This document shows positions 41,991 to 53,477 of a stretch of DNA of 64,000 nucleotides, piece after piece. The DNA comes from Diphasiastrum complanatum (Eukaryota; Streptophyta; Lycopodiopsida; Lycopodiales; Lycopodiaceae). Each line of letters starts with the position of its first letter. Within the stretch, counting starts at the first letter, position 1. The notes beneath the pieces were generated by a model, which worked only from the letters and a program-made list of their open reading frames with translations, had not been told where the DNA came from and ran no database searches. Location of the stretch: assembly GCA_029204225.1 (NCBI GenBank), contig MU832140.1, positions 21,210 to 85,209 of the forward strand, given 5' to 3'. The position numbers and the translations under genes are program-made.

Positions 41991-43019
41991 TAAAGGTAGG
42001 GTTTGGTGGTACAATATGGACTGTCAAGGACACTATTTTTTATGGGTAGAAATGCACTCAAAAAAGGTTTATTGTTTAACATTCTAAAGTGGGTCCACTA
42101 GAGCTGAAGAGACTATGTGGGCCCATCATTACTAGGGATGCCTTCATTGCATTAACTCGTGGGTATCATCTATCAAGCTCCCTCCCAAATCTCATGTGTA
42201 CTACCAAAATCTTCCTTGGGCACGTGGGACGTCCTAGATCTTCCAGCTTTCATTGCATCTCGGACCTCCGATTTGTGGTGGCTCATCACGCCTCCCATGC
42301 GGCTCACCATCCATTTAAAATCAGATTGCATATCAAGGGAGGGGACTGAAACTCTCTATACAACTGGTCAACGACATGATTTTTGTCTTTATCATCTTGT
42401 TTGCACCAGTCCTTGAAAATGTCCTTGTTGAAGACCACATGCATGAGTTGCCTTATGCAAGTGATGACACGGGGCATTCCTTCCATTTTATCCTAGAAAT
42501 TATAAAAACTGAAGTCGAATTTCGTGCAATTACATACATGGGTATGTGGTGATAGATAGTTTCTTGAAATCCCTTGAAAGAATCTTACACATCTAACACA
42601 TACTAAACTTAAGTCATAATTTGAGGTCTCGAAACAACTTCGACCTTAAAGCAAATAATCAAAACAACCTTGGTTAGGGCCATAAATGAATCACATTTAA
42701 AAAAGTTCAAGGAATGTTGAGTCCAAATAAATGAATTTCATTCACTAATGAGTCCAAATAAAAAAAATACTAGCTCCATTGTACCCCAATAATAATAGAT
42801 ATTCAAATTACATGCCATGCAATTTAAGACATATGAAAAATACGTTAAAAATAACAAAATAAACAGACATAAATTGTTCAAGGTCAAATATAGTCCAATT
42901 ACCGATTCAAGAATATACATAGACTACATCGGTAAATGTATGTACAAATATAACGCCCAAAATGATAAGACTAACGACATCAGTATCTATACATATGGAT
43001 CAACTAGATATAGAGTGAA
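41991..43019. other. No recognised gene
   Basis: Between the two dispersed repeats there are short frames (for example 42089-42349 plus, 86 codons) with no domain that I recognise. The right half is very AT-rich. Confidence 0.4.
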
Positions 43020-43660
43020 AAAATTAGCTAGATCCAGTTGATCCATCCTCGTCCTAGCCATCAGATGGGGCTTGCGGTTTCTACACGCACAATAAATATG
43101 AATTGGTGTTGTGATGAATGTGGTGAGAGTGAGAGTGAGAGAGACTAGTGAATGTAAAAAAAGTAAAATCTATTTTGAAGCCATACCTCAAGAGCAGTAG
43201 CCTAGTTTATCCTTATGCCTTGCCTCTCCAATAACTTGAGTAATGCTTGCGTAATGTGGTGAGAGTGAGAGAGACTAGTGAATGTAAAGAAAATAAAATC
43301 TATTTTGAAGCCATGCCTTAGGAGCAATAGCCTAGTTTATTCTTACATCTTGCCTCTCCAATAACTTGAGTAATGCTTGTGTGTTGTGGTCATAACCATA
43401 CATATACTCCTCATGAGTCGGAGATCGCCTTACAGTGGATTTTTGCATAGACATTTCAATTTGTGATCATATCAAATAAGCATATAATCTAGAGTGTGCA
43501 AAAAAAAAATCTTTAAAAAAAATGACAAGTCAAATTCAACTTATGGGTGTGAGATAAAAGACTTACAAAATGGGCCTGAAAATATCCCTCGCTGCCATTG
43601 CCCATGTGAGAAGCCCTTGTGCTCTCCAGTCGAACTCTTGCTATAGGCTTGTTGCTGCTT
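43020..43660. repeat. Dispersed direct repeat, copy 2, with internal tandem duplication
   Basis: This is the counterpart of 41480-41990. Inside it a 136-bp unit is duplicated head to tail: 43117-43252 and 43253-43390, both beginning AATGTGGTGAGAGTGAGAG and ending AACTTGAGTAATGCTTG. On the minus strand the unit includes an open stretch ALLKLLERQD, so it may come from a coding exon. Confidence 0.7.
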
Positions 43661-44100
43661 GAAGTGATCTAAATTTTCTCAAAAAAAATTATTCGCATAT
43701 TTCCAGAGTACTTTCTCCATGTGGTAAGGCCTGTTGGATTTATTCCTCTACTCTCTTAAATCCCATGTTAATCTAGTTCCATTCATTTTGCTGCAGTTTT
43801 ACATGCATTGTCGCACAATATGTAGAAATACTCTATTATCAAAGACATGCAAGAGAGTGGCAGTCTGACTTGTCGAAGTTACCCAACTTGTCGGAATTGG
43901 CCAACTTATTGGGAGTCAAACCTATCAACACAACCAACTTTTGTCGAGGACTGTCAAACGACTATCTCGACTTTATTGACTATCGACAGCGACATGCTCG
44001 ACTCCCAATAGTCGAAGCCTTCTCACGCCCACTTCCTGTACACTATGCAACTACTTGGACAATGACAACAGCAGCCACGATCTACTCTAGATGACATAAT

Positions 44101-45110
44101 TTCTTACTTCATGAAACTGTGGAAGGGGATTCTGGTCCTGTAAAAATCCCAAAAAAATCTAGAATGTATGTCTGTAGCATCTGCGAGCAATTGAAAGCAC
44201 TCAAAGAACAAGCAAAAATTCCAGAGGAAAAAGGTATTTGACATATACTAAATTTTTTCAACCACCCAGTTTGAATTTCTTTTACTCTCACTTTACTAAA
44301 TCATTTTTGTGTGTGATTTTCTACACACATTACAAAGTCACTTCAAATTCACAAAGAGCAACAAACAATAGAAAGACAAAAGCTTGCCAAACATAGAAAA
44401 AAGTGTCTAGAATTTTCTCAGAAGTATTTGGGTCTCGTAATCGATGGGATGGACCAAAAGAAAACGCTACTGCGACATTTTGTAAGCGTGCCAAAAAAAT
44501 CTAAATGAAGTGGATTTTATCTAAGTTCATTTGGTTGGAGCTCTTATATTTAACACCACCTTGCAGTCTAAAGTGTATTTCAATTATCCCAATCTTCAAA
44601 ATGATCCAAACTTGACTATTACCATAATCCACAATTTAATAGTTGAATTTGGCAATAGTCTTTCTGAGATTCTCTACTTGCAACTTGATAATACTGCTAG
44701 AGAAAATAAAAATCAAACAGTGTTGGCATATTTGTCCATGTTGGTTGCTTTAAAAATTTTAAAAAAAATCAAAATAAGATTTTTACTGATGGGTCACACT
44801 CATGATCAAATCGATCAAATGTTTAGTTGCTTTTCTTAAAAGCTGAGACGCAAAAAACCTTTTTCTTTGCCAGTACTACAGAGTATTATCGAGGAGTCAT
44901 ACACCCCTAGACCAGATGTGTTTTTACTACGACACACATTTGATTTTAGCGACTACATCAAAGCGTCAGGGGAACATTGCATTGCACCAATAAATGATAT
45001 TAGTTTTCAACATCAGTTCAAAATTGAAAATGATATTGGTAGCATCACATTGTTGTGGGGAAAACAAATTTTAAACTCTACGACATGGTTACCATCTGAA
45101 TTTTTTGATG
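44101..45110 (+). pseudogene. DUF7869-like (transposase-like) protein, broken
   Basis: Across this stretch are read CSICEQLKALKEQAK, then KYLGLVIDGMDQKKTLLRHF, then LYLQLDNTARENKNQTVLAY, IRFLLMGHTHDQIDQMFSCF and KLRRKKPFSLPVLQSIIEE. The chain DGMDQ-K-T, LDN-x-x-REN-K-N and GHTH-x-x-IDQ-x-F is characteristic of the DUF7869 family, which I recall as large, patchily distributed proteins with an RNase-H-like fold, probably mobile-element derived. A possible intron with GT...AG ends lies at 44231-44332. One frame change near 44500 and TAA codons near 44517 and 44837 disable it. The C-terminus is cut at about 45105, where G1 DNA begins. Confidence 0.65.
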
Positions 45111-45533
45111 AAAAATGACTTAGAAAATCATTGTTTTGGTCAGATTTGGCCTGTACAATACCAAAAACCTTCGCTGAGCTCTCAGATTGTACATCCACTC
45201 TAGATTTATCTAATTTGAGGTGGGCAAAGGTTCCTGTCAAAGGAAATTCTAGTTTTTGAGTCATACAAAGGTTCAGTGGTATGCCATTTTGGGAACCATC
45301 GTCGAGCACCATAACCTCATTATGAACCTTCACTGACCTGCTAGACGATTTTAAAATGTCCAAATTAGGTTGTCCATAGGTTTAGATTGTGAAAAAATAC
45401 ATTTATGACGGTACCCGGGCCCTCCTGGGCGAAGGTTCATCCTTCGCCAGACCTGGAAAACGTTCGCCTGATAGGTTCAGATCCCCAAAAACCTTTGCCA
45501 AAATTTTTGTAGCCTATTTTTATAGTAATATAC
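45105..45533 (+). other. G1 spacer with CTTCGCC hairpin, plus-strand copy
   Basis: This is the counterpart of 23365-23790 on the plus strand. It contains the arms GGCGAAGG (45428-45435) and CCTTCGCC (45441-45448) around the 5-base loop TTCAT, a perfect 8-bp hairpin. In copy 1 the second arm reads CCTTTGCC. It marks the left end of this G1 fragment, joined to the DUF7869-like pseudogene across shared TTTTTTGATGAAAAATGA-type sequence. Confidence 0.7.
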
Positions 45534-48397
45534 ATGCCTACAAATTTTTGTTCAGAATTGATCAACCAAACTAGTATTCAGTGTAATGGCCCCACCAAAT
45601 TCACCTATAAGTTGGCTGAATTCGATTCATTCCTCACTTGTGCTAGCGAAGCACTTTCAAATTTTTTCCACAACCAAGGCCTTCCAAACTTCCTGAACTA
45701 CTTTCTGATATACTTTCTCGTATCTTACATTTCCTTTCTGCTCATCATGTCTTCTACAGATACTTCCTAGTCTCTGCGTTATACTATTCATCGTGATGTC
45801 CCATCGGCAACGAACATCATGGTCCTTCCTAGCACAAGCATGGTCACTCAGTGGATGAGCCTTGCGGAGCCTCTGGTCATTGCAATGGGTATTCATGAGA
45901 GAGCTTTTTCTGGCCAAATCAACATGGATTTCATCACTCTTTCCTTCAGTACCTGGAAGGAAGAGAAGTCCAAATTTTATATCACTTTCCAAGGAGCCAC
46001 ACACAAGGTGTGCGTCACTGAGGCCGCCCTTGCAGCCATAAGTATAGCATCCGGTACACAGGCCTCACCCAATCACAAGCAGGCCAAACAGGCCATCAAG
46101 CCATACATTGACCTCACCAATGATCTGCACTGGACCAATGACGGATACCTTCTGAAAGCCATCATTGAGCCTTCAGTACACGATGCTGCCCAACTATTGA
46201 GCAACTTCCTAATGGTTGGCAACACTCAAGAAATACCACATCACATCACAAATCCTCCATAGGATAGTTAATTCCTACACCAAGTTGGCCAAAGCACCTC
46301 TTGAACCATATAATTGGTTCAAGACTATTTCTGGTGAGCTCAAACGAGCTATTAAAGGCAATACTAACAGCAGTTCGTTGCTGGCTCTTTATTGTCTCTT
46401 CTAGTCGCTTCTCACCTAGAAAACAAAATCCATGGTTTCCACCTAGATTCTGTGCTTTCGGTCTACAAAGAAGCACCGACCGAGTTGTCTCACCAGGCCT
46501 CGAGTTCTCATAATCGTCGTTGTCCACGCAGCGAGATCGTCATTTTTGACTCGCCTTTTGTGTCACGATGTCACACTAGGCATACCTCATCAGCTACGCT
46601 TCCACCCCCTGCTCATAGATATATTCGATGATTTTGACCCCCTTGTGGCCCCCAAAATTTTTCAAATGCCTCAGAGCCCTGCGCCCTTTGAACTCCAATC
46701 TCCTAGAAGAGGATTCGAACAGATCCATGAATCTACTATCAGTGTTGAAGATGTCAGCCATCAACCTCACACGGAAGATAGCCCAGCCGCACTTCGGGTC
46801 GACAAAGCTGTGAAATCACCGAAGCAGTTTGACGCCACTGTGCCTGAGGATTTCGAGGAGGAAGACATTTTTGAAGAAGAAGAAGTACTGGCACCTATTC
46901 CACGCCAACCAAGGACAGTTCCATCAGGTCCTCCTACTGCTGCCACCTCCACAACAGTTGATTTTGGTGATGCTCTTGGTTTGGTCTCAAGCCTTGATCA
47001 AGTGATCCAATCTATGCTAGATAAGAAGAAAGAAATGGAGCAAAGAATTTCCAATATGGGCTTCAAAAACACTCTGATCAGTCAGAAGATTGTCCAGCTG
47101 GATCGAGAGTTAAAAATTGTCAAGCAACATGAAGACAAGGCTGAAGCTGAAAAGAAGTTGGCCTTGCAACAAGCTGATCGTCTGGAAGAATACGTGAGCT
47201 CTCTGCAAAACGCCTTGACAACCGCATAGGATCAGGTGGATAAGACCGTGCAGGATGCAAAACAACAGGTCCAACTGCTGAAGGGTCAATTGCAGATGAC
47301 GAAACAGGATCGCACGCATCTCCAAGGTGAATTGGATGTGACCACCCTTGAGCATGATGCTTATCTTCAAATGCAAATACCAGATCATCCAGCCACGTAT
47401 TTGTTTAAGAAAGTGGAAACATACAAAGTGGCCCTTCAAGGATTCCAAGGCCACTTTGACAAGTTCAAAGAAACAGCTTCAACCGAGTTGGCAAAGGCTA
47501 AAGAGTCCATCATCGCCTATGAAAAAGCAGCCTCTCAAGTGTTGGAAGCCGGACCACAAATCCCCGTATCGGTCATGCCGCAATTCTCCCCTCCGCGCCA
47601 AGAAGATGTACAAATGGATATAGGGGTAGATTTGAACATGGACCAGGGAGGAGCTCCAGATATAGTAGAACAACCGCCAATTTTACCGGCAATGCAAACG
47701 GGTCCATCCTCATCAAGGACCACACCTCTATTCAGAAGGCCCATCAGCGTCGAGGACCAGATCCAGACCTTCTTAAAGCAACATCCGCATGAGTCCTTGC
47801 ATGGTGGATATGTTCTGAAGTTTAAGACCTCCGAGATAGAGGCTGGCAAAGAGTTGGACAAAATATCTGCATTGGGAGAGCAACTGACATGGAGAATCAC
47901 TATTTTTGAGAAAACTCCAAAATCAATTAGGAGTTACGTCACCAGCCCTTGCCAGTTGCGGGTCGACCCTTACTATGTGCCAATGTCGAGAAGAAATAAA
48001 TGGAAAGATTTCGGATTAGATATGGACAAAATCACCATCCATACACCCAATTGGCCAATCATCCATCAGCCCTATAGTTGGACCATATTAGTGGACTTCC
48101 ATCGGGATTTGGAAGCATACTAGAGAGAGTATATCCACTCTCTAGATACAACGGTGCAACAATCGGCACTATTTGCAAAAGATCTAACTCTGTTGGTGTC
48201 AGTGGCAACCAGATGGAACGATTGCCTCCCTCATCTAGCATTCGATCCAAATAAGTCGATGGCCTCAGAGCAAATCAAAGATTAGCTGCTGGTTGCTCGT
48301 TTATACTTTCGTGCAGCAATGATGGGAGGCTCTTGGAGATCACGCTTCATATCATGGACAACCTCAAAGTGGATTTCCCGAGCCCACCATTGCTTTG
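45534..48397 (+). pseudogene. G1 extra ORF, plus-strand copy
   Basis: Blocks 45534-45770, 45819-46262, 46546-47229 and 47236-48123 are the best preserved copy of the extra ORF. The order is an N-terminal block (FYITFQGATHKVCVTEAALA), an acidic linker (EEEDIFEEEEVLAPIPRQPR), a coiled coil (QSMLDKKKEMEQRI to LQGELDVTTLEHD), then QTFLKQHPHE, QLRVDPYYVPMSRR and SRFISWTT. Only about five stops or frame changes interrupt it; the one at 47230 is a single TAG. It ends at about 48397, where chromovirus sequence starts at a GCC junction. Integrase, polypurine tract and LTR are absent. Confidence 0.75.
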
Positions 48398-48847
48398 CCA
48401 AAAGGCTTATCTCATAAGTTTGTTCGACCTTATGCTGGGCCATATTACATTACAAAGAAGATCAACCCAGTGGCTTATCGATTGGCACTGCCATCCACCT
48501 TTGATATACACAATGTGTTTCACATCTCATTACTCAAACGATACAAACCGGATGAGCGATTTGATCGACAACACAAACTCCGTCACCCACCAACGGCACT
48601 TGAGGATACAAAGAGACAGCTTGTACCAGAACAAATATTGCCACATAGAAAGCAAACTGGCATTCAACGTGAATATCTAGTGAAGTGGCTACGGGCTCCA
48701 CTCGTTGAGGCTTCTTGGGAGTACGAAGACAAACTTAAGGCAGGAGACCATGAAGTACTGAAAGATTACCTACAGAAAAATCAACGCAACAACCATTTTT
48801 CTAGATTGGCACACAATGCACTACCTGGTGGCATGTCTCCTCCATGA
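48395..48847 (+). pseudogene. Chromovirus integrase C-terminus with chromodomain
   Basis: This 150-codon frame starts within the integrase C-terminal domain (FVRPYAGPYYITKKI, YRLALPSTFDIHNVFHISLL) and ends with a chromodomain: REYLVKWLRAPLVEASWEYE. The aromatic residues of a chromodomain (Tyr, Trp, Trp) are in place. This domain binds modified histones and directs insertion into heterochromatin in this group. The first codons are borrowed from the junction with G1. The rest of the element upstream is missing. The 3' untranslated part leads to the polypurine tract at 49075. Confidence 0.85.
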
Positions 48848-49074
48848 ACACTCATGACCACTCTGAAGTTCAAGGAACTTCCAGGTATCTTTATTAGTTT
48901 CTCAATAAATCACTTGCAGCTTTACACAGGTTCTACGTAAGTGAACTTGATCTACATTTTTCCTGTGCTACTGCCAATGTATCTTTGATTTAAAGTTGTT
49001 AAGGCCGGTGAATTAAGCCCGTGCCATGCGTCCTAGGTCTAGCTTGGCCCTGATGAGGACATCAGCTTTTTCAA

Positions 49075-49148
49075 ACAACGGGAGGATGTTGTAAAGCTGA
49101 CTCAGGTGCACCAAGGTGCCCTGTAAGACTCTAAGGGGTGACACTCCC
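49075..49148 (+). repeat. Chromovirus polypurine tract and start of 3' LTR
   Basis: AACGGGAGGA precedes TGTTGTAAAGCTGACTCAGG at 49087, which is the start of the LTR seen inverted at 33852. After 62 bp the LTR stops and the G1 LTR begins (TGTAGTGGG at 49149), so G1 inserted here or a recombination joined them. Confidence 0.8.
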
Positions 49149-49917
49149 TGTAGTGGGTTTCTTTAATTGCCTAATCTCAAACCAAGATCTAGTCAATCTA
49201 GCATCAAAGAGATGAAGTTAGTTGTCACGCGTAGGTTTGTTCCCATGAGAGCGATAGTATAGTTTATATTTAAGCATGAATGGAAGATCCAAATCTATTT
49301 CTAACATACATTAACCCTAAACATTAACACTACATACATTAACACTACATCCATTAACACTACACATCCACAACAATGATAGCTTACTCTTTCTCTCTCT
49401 CCTTTTCTCTCTCATAAAAAGTACAACAAAATACAATCCCAATAAGATTCAGATCCAACAATTAGCAAAAACCAAAGAAAGCATGAGAGATGGAGGAAAA
49501 GTGATAGAGAGCAAGGACATTCATCAATCCATTTCTGAAGAGAACCAATCTGCTTTATTGAAATGAGGAAATGAACATGTGTAGGAACTCGAGTTGGTCC
49601 CTTTTTATAATAGAGAGGAGGACCCTGGCCTCTGAATCCTACCGGGTTCATTTCTGCCTCCCTAATTATTCAAATTTAAAAAAGAGTGGGAACCATCCAA
49701 ATTGGAGGGAAACCCAACTTTATTCCTTAACTTAACATTTAGGCCCTGCGACATTAAAAGTCCCGCAAAAAAGGCCTAAAGTCCTTTTATTGACTTTTAA
49801 CTAATCAATCAAATAACTATGTGATCATCGGGTTGGACTTACACACGCAGGGTGCCAAATCCCTCTCACTTATTAACTAGAATTAGAGTCGCCTTGGGAT
49901 CCGCAAACCCTCCAATA
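49149..49917 (-). repeat. G1 3' LTR, copy 2
   Basis: Forward TGTAGTGGG to CTCCAATA. The minus-strand start is TATTGGAGGG, one base changed from TGTTGGAGGG. The polypurine tract GGTGGGGGATAT lies upstream at 49918-49929. It retains the TATA region and poly(A) signal. It is somewhat longer (769 bp) than the other two LTR copies because of small insertions. Confidence 0.9.
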
Positions 49918-49939
49918 ATATCCCCCACCAAAACTGGTG

Positions 49940-52537
49940 GCAGTCCCATGACACCTGTGAGATGCAGTTATTGGGAACTTTTATTGGCTTTGCGCCGAAT
50001 CTTGATTAAATGGTACTGCACCTTCTCCATAAAGTCGAGGCGGGCAATATTAAAATCCAAATTGTGGGGCATAAAACAACAATGGGCTCCGACAATCCAC
50101 TTTGAGGTTGTCCATGATGTGAAGCGTGATTCCCAGGAGCCTCCCATCATTGCTGCACGAAAGTATAAACGAGCAACCAACAACTGATCTTTGATATTCT
50201 CTGAGGCCATCGACTTATTTGGATTGAATGCCAAAGAGGGAGGCAATAGTCCCATTTGGTTGCCACTGACGCCAACAGAGTTAGATGTTTTGCAAACAGT
50301 GCCGATTGTCGCACCGTTGGATCTGAAGAGTGGACATACTCTCTCTGATACGCTTGTAAAGCCTGGTGGAGGTCCATTGAAATTGTCCAGCTGTAGGGCT
50401 GATGGATGATTGGCCAATTGAGTGTATGGATGGTGATTTTGTCCATAGCCAACCCCAAATCTTTCCATTTATTCCTTCTTGGCATTGGCACATAATAAGG
50501 ATCGACCCGCAATCGACGAGGGTTGGCGACGTAACTCTTGATTGATTCCGGAGTTTTCTCAGAAACAGTGATTCTCCATGCCAGTTGCTCTCCAAATGTA
50601 GGTATTTTGTCCAACTCTTTGCCGGCCTCTATCTTGGAGGTCTTAAACTTTAGAACCCAACCACCACGTGAGGACTCATGCAGATGTTACTTTAAGAAAT
50701 TCTGGATCTGGTCCTCGACGCTGATGGGCCTTCTGAATAGAGGTGTGGTCCTTGATGAGGAGGGACCCGCTTGCATTGTCGATAAAATTGGTGGTTGTTC
50801 TTCTAATTTGGAGCTCCCCCCTGGTCCATGCTCGAATCTAACCCTGTATCCATTGGTACAGCTTCTTGGCGCATAGGGGAGAATTGTGGCATGACCTGTA
50901 CGGAGATTTGTGGTCCGACTTCCAATACCTGAATGACTGCTTTTGCATAGGCACTGATGGTTTCTTTAGCCTTTGCCAACTCAATTGAAACCGCTCCTTT
51001 GAACCTGTCAAAACGGCCTTGGAATCCCTGAAGGGCACTTTGTATGTTCCCAGTTTCTTAAACAAATATGCGATCTCCGTCGGTGTGACCGGATGATCTG
51101 GTATTTGCGTCTGAAGATATGCATCACGCTCAAGGGTGGTTGCATCCAATTCACCTTGAAGACGCATGCGATCCTGCTCTGCCATCTGCAATTGACCCTT
51201 CAGCAGCTGCACCTGTTGTTTTGCATCCTATACGACCTTATCCACATGATCTTGTGTGCGGTTGTCTCAGGACATTTTGCAGGGAGTTGACGTAGTCTTC
51301 CAGGTGATCAGCCTGTTGCTGGGCCAGCTTCAGACTTGTCTTCATGTTGTTTGGCAATCTTCAACTCTCGATCCAACTGGCTGATCAGAGTGTTTTCGGA
51401 TCCCATATCTGAAATTCTCTGCTCCATTTCTTTCTTCTTATCCAGCATAGACTGGATCACTTGTGCAAGGCTTGAGACCAAACCGAGAGCATCACCAGAA
51501 TCTACTGTCGTGGAGGCGGCAGCAGTAGGAGGACCTGATGGTACTATCCTTGGTTGGCGTGGAATAGGTGCCAGTACTTCTTCTTCTTCAAAAATGTCTT
51601 CTTCCTCGAAACCTTTAGGCATGGTGGCGTCAAACTGCTTCGATGATTTCACAGCTTGGTCGACCCGAAGTGCGGCTGGGCTATCTTCAATGTGAGGTTG
51701 CTGGCTTACATCTTCAATACCGACAGTAGTGTCATGGATCTGTTTGAATCATTTTCAAGGGGATTGGAGGTCAAAGGGCGCAGGGCTCTGGGGCATTTCA
51801 AAAATTTTGGCAGCCCCAAGGGGGTCGGAATTATCAAACATATCCATGAAAAACTGCGTGTTTGTTGAAGTAGCTTCGGTGTGTGGGGGTGAGGTGGCCT
51901 GGGCAGCTGTGATGGGAATGGTAGCCCCAATGATCACAGACTTTTCTTGTGTGGAAGCAGAGGCAAGGGAAGCATCAGAGGTGAGGGAAATTGGAAGTTC
52001 AGTGCGAACAGCAGTAGGGGGTGGAAGCGCAGCTGACGATGTATGCCTAGTGTGACGTCGTGACGCGGAAGGCGAGTCAGGAATGATGATCTCGTTGTGT
52101 GGATGATGTCGACTATGAGAACCCGAGGCCTGGTGAGATGACTCGGCCGGTGCTTCTTCGTAGACCGAAAGCACAAAATCCAGGTGGAAGCCATGGATTT
52201 TGTTTTCTAGGTGAGAAGCGGCTAGAAGAAACAATAAAGAGCCAGCAACAAACTGCTACTTAGTATTGCCCTTAATAGCTCGTTTGAGCTCACCAGAAAT
52301 AGTCTTGAACCAATTATATGGTTCAAGAGGGGCTTTGACCAACTTGGTGTAGGATTCAACTATCCTATGGAGGATTTGTGAAGTGATGCAGTCTTTCCTG
52401 AGGTTGCCAACCATCAAGAAGTTATTCAGTAGCTGGGCAGCAGCGTGTATGACATGCTCAGTGATGGCTTCAAGGAGGTATCCGTTGTTGGTCCAGTGCA
52501 GATCATTGGTGAGGTCAATGTAAGGCTTGATGGCCTA
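49940..52537 (-). pseudogene. G1 extra ORF, copy 2
   Basis: Blocks 52234-51755, 51652-51308, 51212-50838, 50614-50147 and 50468-49968 give the linker, coiled coil and C-terminal block (LRVDPYYVPMPRRNKWKDLG, QPYSWTISMDLHQALQAYQ, AMMGGSWESRFTSWTTSK). The region right of 52240 still shows the N-terminal block in broken frames as far as KPYIDLTNDLHWTN, then is deleted up to the spacer. It faces the plus-strand copy at 45534-48397. Confidence 0.75.
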
Positions 52538-52924
52538 ATTTTGACATTTTAAGATCATCTAGTAGGTCGGCAAAGGTTCATAATGAGGTTAAGGTGCTCG
52601 GCGAAGTTTCCCAAAATGGCATATCACTGAACCTTCGCATGACTCAAAAACTGGAGTTTTCTTGGACAGGAACCTTCGCCCAACTCAAATTAGATAAATC
52701 TAGAGTGGATGTACAGTCTGAGAGCTCAGCAAAGGTTTCTGGTACTGTATAGGCCACAGCTGACCAAAACAATGATTTTGTAAGTCATTTTTCATCAAAA
52801 AAATACTATGCCTTCTTTTTTCCATGCCGATGACTTTCTGACTTTTGCTCATCAATCTTTTTTCAAATTTTTTTTTTTTACTGTCTTTTTCCAAAAAACT
52901 CAGCAATTTAAATATTGAAAACAA
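52538..52924 (-). other. G1 spacer, copy 2
   Basis: Non-coding. GGCGAAG and CCTTCGCC words occur near 52600, 52636 and 52673, as in the other spacers, followed by A/T homopolymer DNA. The half that held the hairpin of 45428 is deleted here. Confidence 0.6.
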
Positions 52925-53458
52925 AAAAATCTTATTGGAAGATTCAGCTTGGCCAGTCCCTCTGGGATAGTAGGGAGCACTAAATCTGTGTATAGCAAAA
53001 AAATCTTCCAGTAAACACTTTATTGTTTGATTAACAAAGTGTGTACCCCGGTCACTGACAATCTCAATCGAACATCCAACTTTGATTATAATATTTTCAT
53101 ATAGAAACTTGGCCATAGATTTTGCATCAGCAACTTTGACAGCTTTGGCTTCAACCCACTTGGTCATATAATCAGTTGCTACGATAATGTATCGGGCCTA
53201 AGATCCTTGCGCGACAGGATGAATATGACCAACATAATCCAGTCCCCATTTTTCAAACGGTGCTTGCGTGAAAACCGGATGCAAGGGTTCATAATTCTGT
53301 CGAGTAGGCCGTTGTGCTCGCTGGCAAACATCACATGTCTGAATAAAATTTTCTGTGTCTTTATGAAGTGTAGGCCACCAACAACCTAATTGCAAAAGTT
53401 TGCGAATGGTAATACCTGTAGATAAGTGTCCTCCGCCCATGACATCATGTGAACACAT
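52925..53458 (-). pseudogene. G1 integrase core, copy 2
   Basis: Frames 53458-53198 and 53167-52700 give the zinc domain (HDVMGGGHLSTGITIRKL, TCDVCQRAQRPTRQN) and the catalytic core: first Asp in KWGLDYVGHIHP, second in IEIVSDRGTHFVNQ, Glu in GTGQAESSNK. All three catalytic residues are present. A TAG between the frames near 53195 and the loss of everything after the Glu disable it. Confidence 0.85.
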
Positions 53459-53477
53459 GATTAAATCAGGTACTTCA

